Shown here piece after piece: positions 51,261 to 60,456 of a stretch of DNA of 64,000 nt (positions are counted from its first letter, which is position 1; every line of letters starts with the position of its first letter). Origin of the DNA: Blautia hydrogenotrophica DSM 10507 (GTDB lineage Bacteria > Bacillota > Clostridia > Lachnospirales > Lachnospiraceae); contig NZ_CP136423.1 in assembly GCF_034356035.1 (NCBI RefSeq), forward strand, positions 868,001-932,000, in the 5' to 3' direction. The translations under genes and the position numbers were made by a program. The notes beneath the pieces were generated by a model. It searched no databases and was not told where the DNA came from. It worked only from the letters and a program-made list of their open reading frames with translations.

Positions 51261-52334
51261 ATGAAGAAAAAATTGTGGATTGGGAGCCTGATCCTATCAG
51301 CCTCCATTTTTACGGCGACAATAGCTCAGGCATCGGTAGCGGATTACGAGAGCATAACCAATGCGTTTAAACAGGATAACAAGGAGTATCAGACTGAAAA
51401 TGTGAAAGACGGTTCCGTAAAAGGAACGGAGATGGTGAGATATGAGGATGTACTCTACGTCTCATCGAAGACGGCGCAGATTTGCAAGGCACCGCAGGAG
51501 GGGGCTAAATGCCTGAAGACCATTCCTCTGGGGACGGAGGTGCATCGGGTTGGAATCTGTGATAACGGCTGGAGTAAGGTTGGTTTTAAGACAAAGAGCG
51601 GAAAGAAAAGTACGGGGTATATTCTAAACTCTTCTCTGAATGAGACTTCCCAGATCAACAAAGTCAACGAAGAGGTGACAGTGACGGCAGACTGTACAGT
51701 TTTGGATTTTCCAGGACGAAAGGACGGACAGCAGGTAGGAGAGCTTCTGGAGAATGATGTGGTTCAGCGGACCGGGGATTGTAATGGTGACTGGAGTCGT
51801 ATCAGTTATGAAGAGATTGATGGCAGCAAGGTGACAGGTTATATCCCTAATACATATTTGGATTTGGAAGAAGAGCAGGACGAAGAGGAAGTCGCGGATG
51901 CGCAGGAAGAAGGAACGATTCATAAAAGCAAAGGGGACAGTCTTTTTGCGGATGCGGTGGATGGTGTGACAGTGTCTACAGATGAAGTCACCGGTGTTCA
52001 GATCGGAGAAGCAGTTCCCGTTTCAGCGGATGCTAAGCTACTGCCTCTCGGAAATTTCCGAATCACGCATTATTGTCCGTGTAGTATCTGTTGCGGACCG
52101 TGGTCAGATGGTATCACTTCCACAGGAGTGACGGCGACGACGAATCATACGATTGCGGTGAATCCAAGCCAGATTCCCTATGGCTCTAAGGTGGTTATCA
52201 ACGGACAGGTGTATGTGGCTGAGGATTGTGGAGGCGCAATTGTGGACAATTGCATCGACATCTATGTGGCGAGTCACCAGGAGGGTGAGGATTTAGGAGT
52301 CTACTATACGGATGTTTATCTGTTGCAGGAATAG
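51261..52334 (+). CDS. secreted SH3 and 3D domain protein
   Basis: A 357-residue exported protein. A signal peptide (about 1-24, cleaved near AQA-SVAD) precedes two bacterial SH3 domains (about 58-115 and 130-190), an acidic spacer and a C-terminal 3D domain (about 260-355) with conserved Asp residues (VAEDCGGAIVDNCIDIY). The fold resembles MltA/RpfB lytic enzymes, so wall binding and peptidoglycan cleavage are likely. The Cys-rich segment YCPCSICCG is notable in the 3D domain. The ATG at 51261 starts the signal peptide; its ribosome site is weak. Confidence 0.85.
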   Translation: MKKKLWIGSLILSASIFTATIAQASVADYESITNAFKQDNKEYQTENVKDGSVKGTEMVRYEDVLYVSSKTAQICKAPQEGAKCLKTIPLGTEVHRVGICDNGWSKVGFKTKSGKKSTGYILNSSLNETSQINKVNEEVTVTADCTVLDFPGRKDGQQVGELLENDVVQRTGDCNGDWSRISYEEIDGSKVTGYIPNTYLDLEEEQDEEEVADAQEEGTIHKSKGDSLFADAVDGVTVSTDEVTGVQIGEAVPVSADAKLLPLGNFRITHYCPCSICCGPWSDGITSTGVTATTNHTIAVNPSQIPYGSKVVINGQVYVAEDCGGAIVDNCIDIYVASHQEGEDLGVYYTDVYLLQE

Positions 52335-52358
52335 TGAAAAAATTTAATAGCTACGCAT

Positions 52359-52408
52359 AAAAGCCAGCTGTGCGTCGGGGAGTTTCCCTGTATGCACAGC
52401 TGGCTTTT
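52359..52408 (+). terminator. terminator
   Basis: A perfect 15-bp stem AAAAGCCAGCTGTGC / GCACAGCTGGCTTTT with a 20-base loop and T run, after the SH3/3D gene. The 130 bases from here to metY hold nothing I recognise. Confidence 0.88.
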
Positions 52409-52540
52409 TAGGTGATAAGCCTGGCAAACGGTGCTGCCTGTTGGTGGCACACCTCTAGCACGGAACGTAGCGGAGCAGAGACATACTGTTCTCGCAAAGA
52501 CAGGTCCTGGCAGGTCAGAATCTTTGTATGTTGTTCATTT

Positions 52541-53821
52541 TTACGCGTTTTTCAGTGCTTGCTCTAGGTCAGAGAGAATATCATCAATGTTCTCGATACC
52601 GACAGAAAAACGAATCATTCCTGGGGAAACTCCTGCCTCTTTTAATTGTTCGTCGTTCATCTGGCGGTGTGTGTGGCTGGCCGGATGGAGCACACAAGTC
52701 TTTGCGTCTGCCACGTGGGTAGCAATAGTGGCAAGCTTTAGACTGTCCATGAAATGGACTGCTGATTCCCGTCCGCCTTTTAGTTCGAAGGAGATGACGC
52801 CACAGGTCCCCTTCGGCATGTATTTTTTCGCGCGTTCATGGTATTTATCACTGGGAAGACCAGCATAGTTTACGCTGGATACTTTTTCGTGAGCGTTTAA
52901 GAATTCTGCCACTTTCTGTGCGTTGTAGCAGTGACGCTCCACGCGCAGAGGCATAGATTCCAGTCCCAAATTTAAGATGAAAGCATTCATTGGAGACGGG
53001 ATGGAACCTAAATCACGCATCAAGGTGACGGTGGCCTTTGTGATATAGGCTTTTTTGCCAAAAGCTTGGGTGTAAATCAGCCCATGGTAAGACTCATCAG
53101 GCGTGGTCAGGCAGGAGAACTTTTCTGCGTTGGATTCCCAGTCAAAATTGCCGCTGTCCACGATGGCACCGCCTACTTGGGCAGCATGGCCGTCCATGTA
53201 CTTAGTGGTGGAGTGAGTCACGATATCAGCTCCCCATTTAAAAGGTTGGCAGTTGACCGGAGTGGCAAAAGTGTTGTCGACGATCAAAGGAACTTTGTGG
53301 CTGTGGGCCAGTTTTGCGAATTTCTCAATATCCAGGACAGTCAAAGCGGGATTGGCAATTGTCTCGCCGAAGACCAGCTTAGTGTTAGGACGGAACGCTT
53401 TTTCAATTTCTTCAGAGCTGGCATCTGGGTCGACGAAAGTACATTCGATGCCCAGTTTTTTGAAAGTGACAGCAAAGAGATTGAAGGTGCCGCCATAGAT
53501 GGTGGAAGTGGAGATCAGATGATCGCCTGCCTCGCACAGATTCAAAGTTGCGTAGAAATTGGCAGCCTGTCCAGAGGAGGTTAAAAGGGCTGCGACACCG
53601 CCTTCTAGATCAGCAATTTTAGCGGCAACCATATCGTTGGTTGGATTTTGCACCCGGGTATAAAAGTAACCGTCATCTTTCAAGTCGAAAAGCCGTCCCA
53701 TCTCATCAGTGGTGTCATACTTAAATGTGGTACTCTGAATGATTGGGAGCATCCGAGGCTCTCCTTTTTTGGGAACCCAGCCGGAGTGTAGACATTTGGT
53801 TTCGATTTTGTAGTCACTCAT
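52541..53821 (-). CDS. metY: O-acetylhomoserine sulfhydrylase
   Basis: A 426-residue PLP enzyme of the Cys/Met metabolism family, joining O-acetylhomoserine with sulfide or methanethiol. The PLP Lys lies in THSTTKYMDGH (about residue 205). Family marks are YTRVQNPTND, LTSSGQAANFYA and the length near 425, which fits MetY rather than MetB or MetC (about 380). It is a single gene. No SAM-I or T-box pattern was seen in the 300 bases upstream. Confidence 0.9.
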   Translation of the reverse strand: MSDYKIETKCLHSGWVPKKGEPRMLPIIQSTTFKYDTTDEMGRLFDLKDDGYFYTRVQNPTNDMVAAKIADLEGGVAALLTSSGQAANFYATLNLCEAGDHLISTSTIYGGTFNLFAVTFKKLGIECTFVDPDASSEEIEKAFRPNTKLVFGETIANPALTVLDIEKFAKLAHSHKVPLIVDNTFATPVNCQPFKWGADIVTHSTTKYMDGHAAQVGGAIVDSGNFDWESNAEKFSCLTTPDESYHGLIYTQAFGKKAYITKATVTLMRDLGSIPSPMNAFILNLGLESMPLRVERHCYNAQKVAEFLNAHEKVSSVNYAGLPSDKYHERAKKYMPKGTCGVISFELKGGRESAVHFMDSLKLATIATHVADAKTCVLHPASHTHRQMNDEQLKEAGVSPGMIRFSVGIENIDDILSDLEQALKNA

Positions 53822-54091
53822 ATGCGTATATCCTTTCTTAATAAATTGCGATAGTTTTCTTACGCCTGCCCCGGCGGATAAAAGCGTACATAACCGGATA
53901 GAATAATTTTGACTTCCTGTCCGGAAAGGCTTTAGTGAAAGACTGGTTGCTATGTAAACTGGAAGAGGTGTAAGCCTTTATGAGCGGTGTTCAGACATAT
54001 ATACGAAAAGCCCATAACAAAATGTCATGGACTCCTGTGCTTGGCATATGAAAAACCGCCAGAAACAGATTCTCATATGCTGGATACACAA
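53822..54091. other. upstream region of metY
   Basis: About 270 bases without a gene. An inverted repeat GCATATGA (54044-54051) / TCATATGC (54073-54080) is present. I see no S-box, T-box or clear promoter for metY; a decisive test would be a covariance-model search. Confidence 0.3.
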
Positions 54092-54114
54092 AAAGGCTGC
54101 CGTCGACAGCCTTT
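54092..54114 (-). terminator. terminator of tRNA-Phe
   Basis: AAAGGCTG / CAGCCTTT, 8 bp with a 7-base loop, followed on the minus strand by TTTTTG, 8 bases after the tRNA. Confidence 0.8.
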
Positions 54115-54121
54115 CTGATCG

Positions 54122-54194
<73 letters not shown>

Positions 54195-54476
54195 GAAACA
54201 TGGCAACCTTGCCACGACCTATATACTAGCACAGTTTATTTTAAATTTCAAGACTTTATTTCGATAAATTAAAAAAAATATATGTTACTGTTCACTCACT
54301 TGCGTTTCGAGAGCAGTAATACGCTTCGCGATGCACACAAACTGCTGTAAACAGCAGTTTGGTTCGAGTATGTCTCAAGCTTTTTGTACAAATTGTGAAA
54401 AAACACCTCGCGGGATATCGGAGACCTGAACCGCAACTAAAATGTATTTCTGTGGCGGAATAATGTCTTTATGTAA
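54195..54476. other. long intergenic region upstream of glyA
   Basis: About 280 bases without a gene. It holds a perfect 10-bp hairpin CAAACTGCTG / CAGCAGTTTG with loop TAAA (54338-54361) that has no T run. No riboswitch pattern recognised. Confidence 0.4.
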
Positions 54477-54505
54477 TTGACATAGCCCAAAAATCTGGAT
54501 ATAAT
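54477..54505 (+). promoter_or_regulatory. consensus promoter of glyA
   Basis: TTGACA (54477-54482), 17 bases, TATAAT (54500-54505): a full consensus sigma-A promoter, about 40 bases before the start. Confidence 0.85.
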
Positions 54506-54545
54506 AAAAAAAGTGTTACTAACATAGAAAAGGAGATTGAAAGAC

Positions 54546-55784
54546 ATGTATTCTATAGAGGAAGTACGGAAGGTAGATCCGGAAATCGCAAATCTGATTG
54601 AGGCGGAGACACAGAGACAGAATTCCCATATTGAGCTGATTGCGTCAGAAAACTGGGTGAGTAAAGCTGTGATGGCAGCTATGGGCAGTACTCTGACGAA
54701 TAAATATGCGGAAGGATATCCGGGAAAACGTTATTATGGAGGCTGTGGCTGTGTGGATGAGGTGGAGACTTTAGCGATTGAGCGCGCGAAAGCGCTTTTT
54801 CACTGTGAGTATGTTAATGTACAGCCACACTCTGGGGCACAGGCGAATATGGCAGTGTTCTATGCGATGTTAAAACCTGGTGACACCATCTTAGGCATGA
54901 ATTTAGCCCATGGCGGACATTTGACACATGGAAGTCCTGCGAATATGTCAGGGGCTTATTTTAAGGCGGTTAGCTATGGTGTGAATGATGAGGGATATAT
55001 TGACTATAACAAGGTTTTGGAGATTGCAAAAGAGTGCCGTCCGAGATTGATTGTCGCTGGCGCAAGTGCCTATGCACGTACGATTGATTTCAAAAAGTTT
55101 CGTGAGATTGCAGATGAGGTAGGGGCTTATCTGATGGTAGACATGGCTCATATTGCAGGGCTGGTAGCAGGAGGACAGCATCCGAGTCCAATTCCCTATG
55201 CCGATGTGGTGACAACGACGACGCATAAGACGCTGAGAGGTCCCCGCGGAGGAATGATTTTGAGCAGTGCGGAGAATGCCAAGAAATTCAATTTTAATAA
55301 GGCGATTTTCCCGGGCATTCAAGGTGGTCCTCTGATGCATGTGATCGCGGCGAAAGCGGTCTGCCTGAAAGAAGCTCTGGAACCCGAGTTCAAGGTGTAT
55401 GCGGAAAATGTTGTGAAAAACGCACAGGCACTCAGTCAAGGTCTGCTGAAAAGAGGTGTGAAGCTGGTGTCGGGAGGTACGGATAATCACTTGATGCTGG
55501 TGGATTTGGTGGACAAAGGAGTTACGGGAAAAGAGATGGAGAATCTTCTGGATGAAGTGAATATCACTTGCAATAAGAATGCGATTCCCAATGATCCTCA
55601 GTCTCCGTTTGTGACCAGCGGCGTGCGTCTGGGGACGGCTGCGGTGACTTCTAGGGGGATGAATGAGTCGGATATGGATCAGATTGCCGAAGCGATTGCG
55701 TTGGTGCTCGATGGCAGGGAAAACGCTGAGCGAGCGAGAGAGATTGTGAAATCACTGACAGACAGATATCCGTTGGTAGGTTAA
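54546..55784 (+). CDS. glyA: serine hydroxymethyltransferase
   Basis: A 412-residue PLP enzyme converting serine and tetrahydrofolate to glycine and methylene-tetrahydrofolate. Seen: [45 protein letters not shown] and the PLP Lys in [14 protein letters not shown]. The ATG at 54546 fits the GGAG ribosome site (11 bases) better than a TTG at 54537 (2 bases). Single gene with its own promoter and terminator. Confidence 0.95.
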   Translation: MYSIEEVRKVDPEIANLIEAETQRQNSHIELIASENWVSKAVMAAMGSTLTNKYAEGYPGKRYYGGCGCVDEVETLAIERAKALFHCEYVNVQPHSGAQANMAVFYAMLKPGDTILGMNLAHGGHLTHGSPANMSGAYFKAVSYGVNDEGYIDYNKVLEIAKECRPRLIVAGASAYARTIDFKKFREIADEVGAYLMVDMAHIAGLVAGGQHPSPIPYADVVTTTTHKTLRGPRGGMILSSAENAKKFNFNKAIFPGIQGGPLMHVIAAKAVCLKEALEPEFKVYAENVVKNAQALSQGLLKRGVKLVSGGTDNHLMLVDLVDKGVTGKEMENLLDEVNITCNKNAIPNDPQSPFVTSGVRLGTAAVTSRGMNESDMDQIAEAIALVLDGRENAERAREIVKSLTDRYPLVG

Positions 55785-55795
55785 GAAGAAAGTTT

Positions 55796-55852
55796 TACCG
55801 TGCCGTTTTTGAGATTATCAAGAAGATGACTCATAGACGGCACGGTATTTTT
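55796..55852 (+). terminator. terminator of glyA
   Basis: An 11-bp stem TACCGTGCCGT / ACGGCACGGTA with a 30-base loop, followed by TTTTTC. Confidence 0.85.
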
Positions 55853-56036
55853 CTGTTCTGGGAAAGACCTTGTCACGCAAGCTCTTTCCTAGAACAGCAA
55901 TGCTTCGCTAAAGATGCGCACGCTGCAAGAAGGCAGTTCACCGCAAAGCGGACTGCGCTCCTCAAAGATTGAGGGGATGGGGGAAAAAAACGGAAGTGGG
56001 CTTGTCCGCTTTAATGCTGTGGCAGCCCACTTTGTT
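55853..56036 (+). repeat. dispersed hairpin element, family 3, copy c
   Basis: Opens with a 14-bp stem CTGTTCTGGGAAAG / CTTTCCTAGAACAG, continues with TGCTTCGCTAAAGATGCGCACGC, CTCCTCAAAGATTGAGGGGATGG and ends in AAGTGGGCT / AGCCCACTT. It shares long stretches with copy a (29556-29742). It abuts the stop of the convergent acetyltransferase gene and may terminate it. Confidence 0.65.
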
Positions 56037-56661
56037 ATAGTTCTAGCCGATTGATTTCTGTCTGCAGACATTCCAGAAAGCGAGCAGCCGGAGCGCCGTC
56101 CATCTGTGTGTGGTGAAACTGAAAAGATACAGGAAGAGTAGCTTTGAGCAGCTTTTTTCTATATTTTCCCCAAATCAGGAAAGGATTGTTGTAAAACCCG
56201 GCGTAGATATTTACAGCTCCGTCAATTTCATAGGCGGCCAGAGCGGAGGTTCCTATTACCATATAATCATCTCCTAGGTCATATGCTTTACAGGTATCAT
56301 GAACCTGGACAGTCAGGCGGAGATAGTCTTTCTGAAATTGCCTGAAGTCGTCGGAGAAAGGAATATCGCAAGTACTGATTTCTCCGTTTTTGGTACTGAC
56401 GACTGTATTCACAGCAATTTTTTCATAGGCGTATAGATGTTCTCCGACAGGTAGCAGATAGAACTCCTCTGTCTGAGAAGCAGCTTTTCCAATGCACCAG
56501 CACATGAGCAGGTTGAATTTAAGCTGACGCCTACGGTTTAGTTTCACAAGCCGTGTTACATTCAGAGTCTTGAAAAGCGTCACCATCGGCATGGGGGCTT
56601 TCATCCACAGCTCGAATGCTAGGGCGCGATTGGTTTCATGAGGGTCTATTCTTTTAACCAT
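56035..56661 (-). CDS. CAT-like O-acetyltransferase
   Basis: A 208-residue protein of the chloramphenicol acetyltransferase fold, near the usual 210-220 residues. The catalytic His is in FQFHHTQMDGAPAARFLE. The N terminus (RIDPHETNRALAFELW) and the ending of the trimer-interface region match the family. Acetyl-CoA dependent acylation is expected, but many clostridial members are not resistance enzymes, so chloramphenicol is not assured. Confidence 0.82.
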   Translation of the reverse strand: MVKRIDPHETNRALAFELWMKAPMPMVTLFKTLNVTRLVKLNRRRQLKFNLLMCWCIGKAASQTEEFYLLPVGEHLYAYEKIAVNTVVSTKNGEISTCDIPFSDDFRQFQKDYLRLTVQVHDTCKAYDLGDDYMVIGTSALAAYEIDGAVNIYAGFYNNPFLIWGKYRKKLLKATLPVSFQFHHTQMDGAPAARFLECLQTEINRLEL

Positions 56662-56745
56662 TTCATTTCTCCTTATATTCTGTATTTTTTGTCCACGAAG
56701 GGGCAGGGATGCAATATTGTGTCAGTCTATCATGAAAGGCGGCTG

Positions 56746-56774
56746 TTGACAAGTTTTTCCTGTCTTCTTATAAT
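56746..56774 (+). promoter_or_regulatory. consensus promoter of the radical SAM operon
   Basis: TTGACA (56746-56751), 17 bases, TATAAT (56769-56774), about 90 bases before the ATG at 56867. Confidence 0.8.
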
Positions 56775-56866
56775 AGTCACAATGACGAATCAGGCAAGGG
56801 TATCTGAAAAGCAGTAGGCCTGAGCTGGCTGGGAAGGAAGAAGATCGGTTTTCATTGGAGGGAACT

Positions 56867-58543
56867 ATGAGAGTGATACTGGCCGCGTGCAACGCGAAAT
56901 ATATTCATTCAAATCTGGCAGTCTATAATCTGAGAGCCTGTCTTAGACAGGTGGGAGCAGAGGTGATTCTGCGAGAATATACGATTAATCAGCGAAAAGA
57001 TGAGATTCTCCGGGATCTCTATGAGTGCCGGGCAGATCTTTTGTGTGTGTCGTGTTACATCTGGAATATTTCTTTTCTGAAAGAGATTTTGGAGGATTAT
57101 GGGAAAATCTGTCCCACAGTTCCAGTCTGGGCAGGCGGCCCGGAAGTCACTTATGACAGCCTGGTATTTCTGAAAGAAAATCCTTGGATTGCCGGAGTCA
57201 TGCGTGGGGAAGGTGAGCAGACCATATCGGAGCTGGTACAGTGCTATATGGACCATACGGTATCCAAGGGAGAAATTCTGGGTATTACTTGGCGAGACAG
57301 CAGGGGAGAGCTCCATGAGAATCCAGACAGGCCGGTGATGGATTTAAGTCAGGTACCATTTGCCTATGAAGAGCTCACAGATTTTGAGCACCGGATTATC
57401 TATTATGAAAGCAGCAGAGGATGCCCGTTTTCCTGCAGTTACTGTTTGTCATCTGTGGATAAAAAACTGAGATTTCGGTCTTTGGAATTGGTATGCAAGG
57501 AATTGCAGTTCTTTCTGGACCGGAAGGTACCTCAGGTAAAATTTGTAGACCGAACGTTTAACTGCCGCCACGAACACGCCATGGCTATATGGAAATATAT
57601 TTTGGAACATGACAATGGAATCACAAATTTTCACTTTGAGATAGCGGCTGATCTGATGAGAGAAGAAGAGTTAGAGCTGATCTCGAAGATGAGGCCAGGA
57701 CTGATACAGCTAGAGATCGGAGTGCAGTCCACGAATCCAGAGACGATTCTGGAAATTCGCAGGGTGATGGACTTTAAGAAGGTGACCAAAGTGGTGCGAA
57801 AAGTGCAGAAGATGGAAAATACCCATCAACATTTAGATCTGATTGCAGGGCTTCCAAAAGAGGATTTTCAGAGCTTTCGGCATTCTTTTCATGAGGTCTA
57901 TGAACTGCGGCCGGAACAGCTTCAGTTAGGCTTTCTGAAAGTGCTGAAGGGGTCGTATATGGCTGCGAAGACCGAAGATTACGGCTGTGTCTACCAGGCG
58001 AAGGAGCCGTATGAGGTTTTGGGGACCAAGTGGCTGTCTTATGGAGAAATTTTGAGGCTGAAAAGGGTGGAAAGCATGGTGGAAGTGTATTATAATAGTG
58101 GTCAGTTCACAAAAACGCTTCCGGTTATGGAACGATATTTTTCCCATCCCTTTGATTTCTATGAGCAGCTGGGAGAGTTTTATGAGAAGAGGGGTTATGC
58201 GTCTGTGTCTCACTCCAGACTGCGGCGTTATGAGATTCTTTTGGAGTTTCTTTTGACTGTCCCAGAGGGGGACCAAAAGGCACTGAAGGAAGCTATGATT
58301 GTGGATTTATATCTGAGGGAGAATTTAAAGAGTCGTCCGGTTTGGGCCGATGATCAAAGGAAGTACGAACGGGAGATCTGGGCTTATCGGAAGGCATATA
58401 AAGTGCCGAAAACCGCACATGTGGAAGTTTTTCCTGACGGCCGGGCTCTGCTGTTTGATTATCAGCAGAGAAATCCGCTGACTCGAAACGCGAAGGTGAC
58501 GGAGGTTGAACTATGGCAACAAAACGAACCAAAGAAATTTTAG
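56867..58543 (+). CDS. B12-binding domain radical SAM protein, DUF4080 type
   Basis: A 558-residue protein with an N-terminal cobalamin-binding-like Rossmann domain (about 1-135), a radical SAM barrel (about 170-400) whose iron-sulfur cluster motif is GCPFSCSYC, and a C-terminal DUF4080 domain. These proteins use S-adenosylmethionine radical chemistry; the substrate of this group is not established to my knowledge. The ATG at 56867 follows GGAGGGAAC; an in-frame TTG at 56855 lacks a site. It overlaps the endonuclease III gene by 31 bases. Confidence 0.87.
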   Translation: MRVILAACNAKYIHSNLAVYNLRACLRQVGAEVILREYTINQRKDEILRDLYECRADLLCVSCYIWNISFLKEILEDYGKICPTVPVWAGGPEVTYDSLVFLKENPWIAGVMRGEGEQTISELVQCYMDHTVSKGEILGITWRDSRGELHENPDRPVMDLSQVPFAYEELTDFEHRIIYYESSRGCPFSCSYCLSSVDKKLRFRSLELVCKELQFFLDRKVPQVKFVDRTFNCRHEHAMAIWKYILEHDNGITNFHFEIAADLMREEELELISKMRPGLIQLEIGVQSTNPETILEIRRVMDFKKVTKVVRKVQKMENTHQHLDLIAGLPKEDFQSFRHSFHEVYELRPEQLQLGFLKVLKGSYMAAKTEDYGCVYQAKEPYEVLGTKWLSYGEILRLKRVESMVEVYYNSGQFTKTLPVMERYFSHPFDFYEQLGEFYEKRGYASVSHSRLRRYEILLEFLLTVPEGDQKALKEAMIVDLYLRENLKSRPVWADDQRKYEREIWAYRKAYKVPKTAHVEVFPDGRALLFDYQQRNPLTRNAKVTEVELWQQNEPKKF

Positions 58544-59145
58544 CTTTGCTGGATGAGAAGTACACAAGAGAGTACAAGTGCTATCTGAACTATGAAAATC
58601 CTGGACAGCTTCTGATTGCGACGATGCTTTCAGCCCAGTGTACGGATGCCCGAGTAAATGTGGTGACAAAAGATTTGTTTCAAAAGTATGATACCATGGA
58701 GAAATTTGCCCAGGCGGATTTAAGGGAGTTGGAGCAGGATATTAAACCCACAGGTTTTTACCACAACAAGGCGAAGAATATTATTGGTTGTGCTCAGAGG
58801 TTGGTGAATGAGTACGGCGGGGAAGTACCCAGTGATCTGGAAGCCTTGGTTTCCCTGCCAGGAGTGGGGCGCAAGACTGCGAACGTCATTCGGGGAAATA
58901 TATTTCATGAGCCTAGTGTGGTTGTGGATACCCATGTGAAGAGAATTTCCAGGAGGCTGGGGTTGACCAGGGAAGAGGACCCAGTGAAAATCGAGAAGGA
59001 TTTGATGAAAGTCTTGCCGAGAGAACACTGGATTTTGTATAATATACAGATTATTACTTTTGGGCGGCAGATCTGTTTTGCCAGGAGTCCAAAGTGTGAG
59101 GAATGCTTTTTGACAAAATATTGCAGCGAGTATAAAAAGAGGTGA
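58513..59145 (+). CDS. nth: endonuclease III
   Basis: A 210-residue DNA glycosylase/AP lyase for oxidised pyrimidines. The helix-hairpin-helix LPGVGRKTANVI holds the catalytic Lys, VVDTHVKRISRRL the catalytic Asp, and the C terminus has the 4Fe-4S cluster motif with four Cys (CFARSPKCEECFLTKYC). Starts inside the end of the radical SAM gene. Confidence 0.94.
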   Translation: MATKRTKEILALLDEKYTREYKCYLNYENPGQLLIATMLSAQCTDARVNVVTKDLFQKYDTMEKFAQADLRELEQDIKPTGFYHNKAKNIIGCAQRLVNEYGGEVPSDLEALVSLPGVGRKTANVIRGNIFHEPSVVVDTHVKRISRRLGLTREEDPVKIEKDLMKVLPREHWILYNIQIITFGRQICFARSPKCEECFLTKYCSEYKKR

Positions 59146-59151
59146 GAAAAG

Positions 59152-59268
59152 ATGTCTGGTATGGGAATGTTTGACCCTAAGAAGAGAAGAATTTTTACAG
59201 CAGTGATTGTGGCAATTTTAGTGTTGGCGTTGGTGGTTCCCACGATTTTGTCACTGATTGTCTGGTAG
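59152..59268 (+). CDS. small single-pass membrane protein
   Basis: A 38-residue protein starting at the ATG 59152 with an AGAGGTGAG site. A short basic N terminus (DPKKRR) precedes one hydrophobic helix (about 14-36). It sits 6 bases after nth and 10 bases before the HypE-like gene, fitting the operon. The basic-then-hydrophobic layout indicates N-in topology. No family recognised. Confidence 0.6.
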   Translation: MSGMGMFDPKKRRIFTAVIVAILVLALVVPTILSLIVW

Positions 59269-59278
59269 GAGAGAGACG

Positions 59279-60298
59279 ATGAAGATAGGAAAATTGCCGG
59301 AGCAGGTGTTGGTGCGTTCCGTGATCAAAAAGATTTCCCATCGCCGGGATGAAGTACTGTTTGGGCCCGGAGTGGGACGGGACTGCGCAGCCTTAAAACT
59401 GGCGAAGGATGAAATTTTCGTGATATCTAGTGACCCGATCACCGGGACAGTAAAAGATATCGGCAGTCATTGTATTTATATCACAGCCAATGATCTGGCA
59501 GCTGCCGGCGCAGAGCCAGTGGCGGTGATGGTGACGGCGCTATTGCCGCCTGAAACAGAGGAAAAGGACCTGCGCGGGATTGTGGAAGATATGGAGAAGA
59601 CTTGTGCAGCTTTGGATATGGAAGTCATCGGAGGCCACACGGAGGTGACAGATACGGTGAAACAGCCGCTTTTGTCAGTGACTGGTGTGGGGAAGATGAA
59701 GGCTGGCGAAGCTCTGTATGAGAAGAAACTAAAGGCAGGACAGGACTTGGTGGTGACCAAGTGGATTGGGCTGGAAGGGACTTCCATCGTCGCTAAGGAG
59801 AGAGCTCAAAAGCTCAGAGAAGTGTTTGCAGAAAGCTTTGTCCGTACGGCACAGAACTTTGATCAGTATCTTTCTGTATTGCCGGAGAGCCGGATAGCCA
59901 TGGAACACGGAGTCAGTGTGATGCATGACATCACGGAGGGAGGCGTCTTTGGTGCTCTTTGGGAGCTTGCGCAAGGCGCGGACGTGGGTTTGGATGTGGA
60001 TTTGAAAAAGATACCGATTCGGCAAGAGACAGTGGAAGTCTGTGAGCAGTTCGGCTTGAATCCGTATTTACTGATGTCTAGCGGAGCCATGCTGATTGGG
60101 ACAGAGCAGGGAGAGATTCTGGTAAGAAAGCTTCAAGAGGCTGGAATTCCAGGGACTGTGATCGGACAGGCAGTAGAAGGCAGCAGCCGGATTCTGAGAA
60201 ACGGAGAGGAGATCCGTTATCTGGACCGGCCGCAAAGCGATGAGCTGTATAAGATTTATCAAATGGAGAAGACTCCCGCCTCTATAGGCGGTGAGTGA
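59279..60298 (+). CDS. AIR synthase-related protein, HypE-like
   Basis: A 339-residue protein with an N-terminal PurM-like ATP-binding domain (GPGVGRDCAALKL, SSDPITGT) and a C-terminal PurM domain (MHDITEGGVFGALWELA). The family includes HypE and thiamine-monophosphate kinase, but the HypE C-terminal Cys tail is missing, so it is not a hydrogenase maturation HypE. The last about 14 codons lie inside a dispersed repeat (60255-60432), which supplies the ending EKTPASIGGE and the stop codon. Start chosen at ATG 59279. Confidence 0.8.
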   Translation: MKIGKLPEQVLVRSVIKKISHRRDEVLFGPGVGRDCAALKLAKDEIFVISSDPITGTVKDIGSHCIYITANDLAAAGAEPVAVMVTALLPPETEEKDLRGIVEDMEKTCAALDMEVIGGHTEVTDTVKQPLLSVTGVGKMKAGEALYEKKLKAGQDLVVTKWIGLEGTSIVAKERAQKLREVFAESFVRTAQNFDQYLSVLPESRIAMEHGVSVMHDITEGGVFGALWELAQGADVGLDVDLKKIPIRQETVEVCEQFGLNPYLLMSSGAMLIGTEQGEILVRKLQEAGIPGTVIGQAVEGSSRILRNGEEIRYLDRPQSDELYKIYQMEKTPASIGGE

Positions 60299-60432
60299 GA
60301 AATTAGTATCAGTGGCGGGTGTCAATCCCCATCTGATAAACGCTTCGCGAGGATGCGCAGGGATTCAAAGATGAATGATGTCGGTGAATGCCGACCTGAA
60401 TCCCGCGCCAAGACCCGCGGGCGAGTCTTGAA
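60255..60432 (+). repeat. dispersed structured element, copy B
   Basis: Matches copy A (21500-21668) along its length, with 8 extra bases near 60351. The first 44 bases are coding in the HypE-like gene. The outer stem is weakened by two mismatches there; the second arm GGGATTCA / TGAATCCC keeps pairing by a paired change relative to copy A. It ends 24 bases before the trmL start. Confidence 0.7.
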
Positions 60433-60456
60433 CAGGAATAGAAGAGGAGAAACAAA

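Noticed and set aside
53822..54091. Possible SAM or T-box riboswitch upstream of metY
   Set aside because: The conserved core sequences of the S-box and T-box were not found by eye; a covariance search would settle it.
54338..54361. Perfect 10-bp hairpin upstream of glyA as a terminator or riboswitch part
   Set aside because: No T run follows and it lies before the consensus promoter, so it is not in the glyA transcript.
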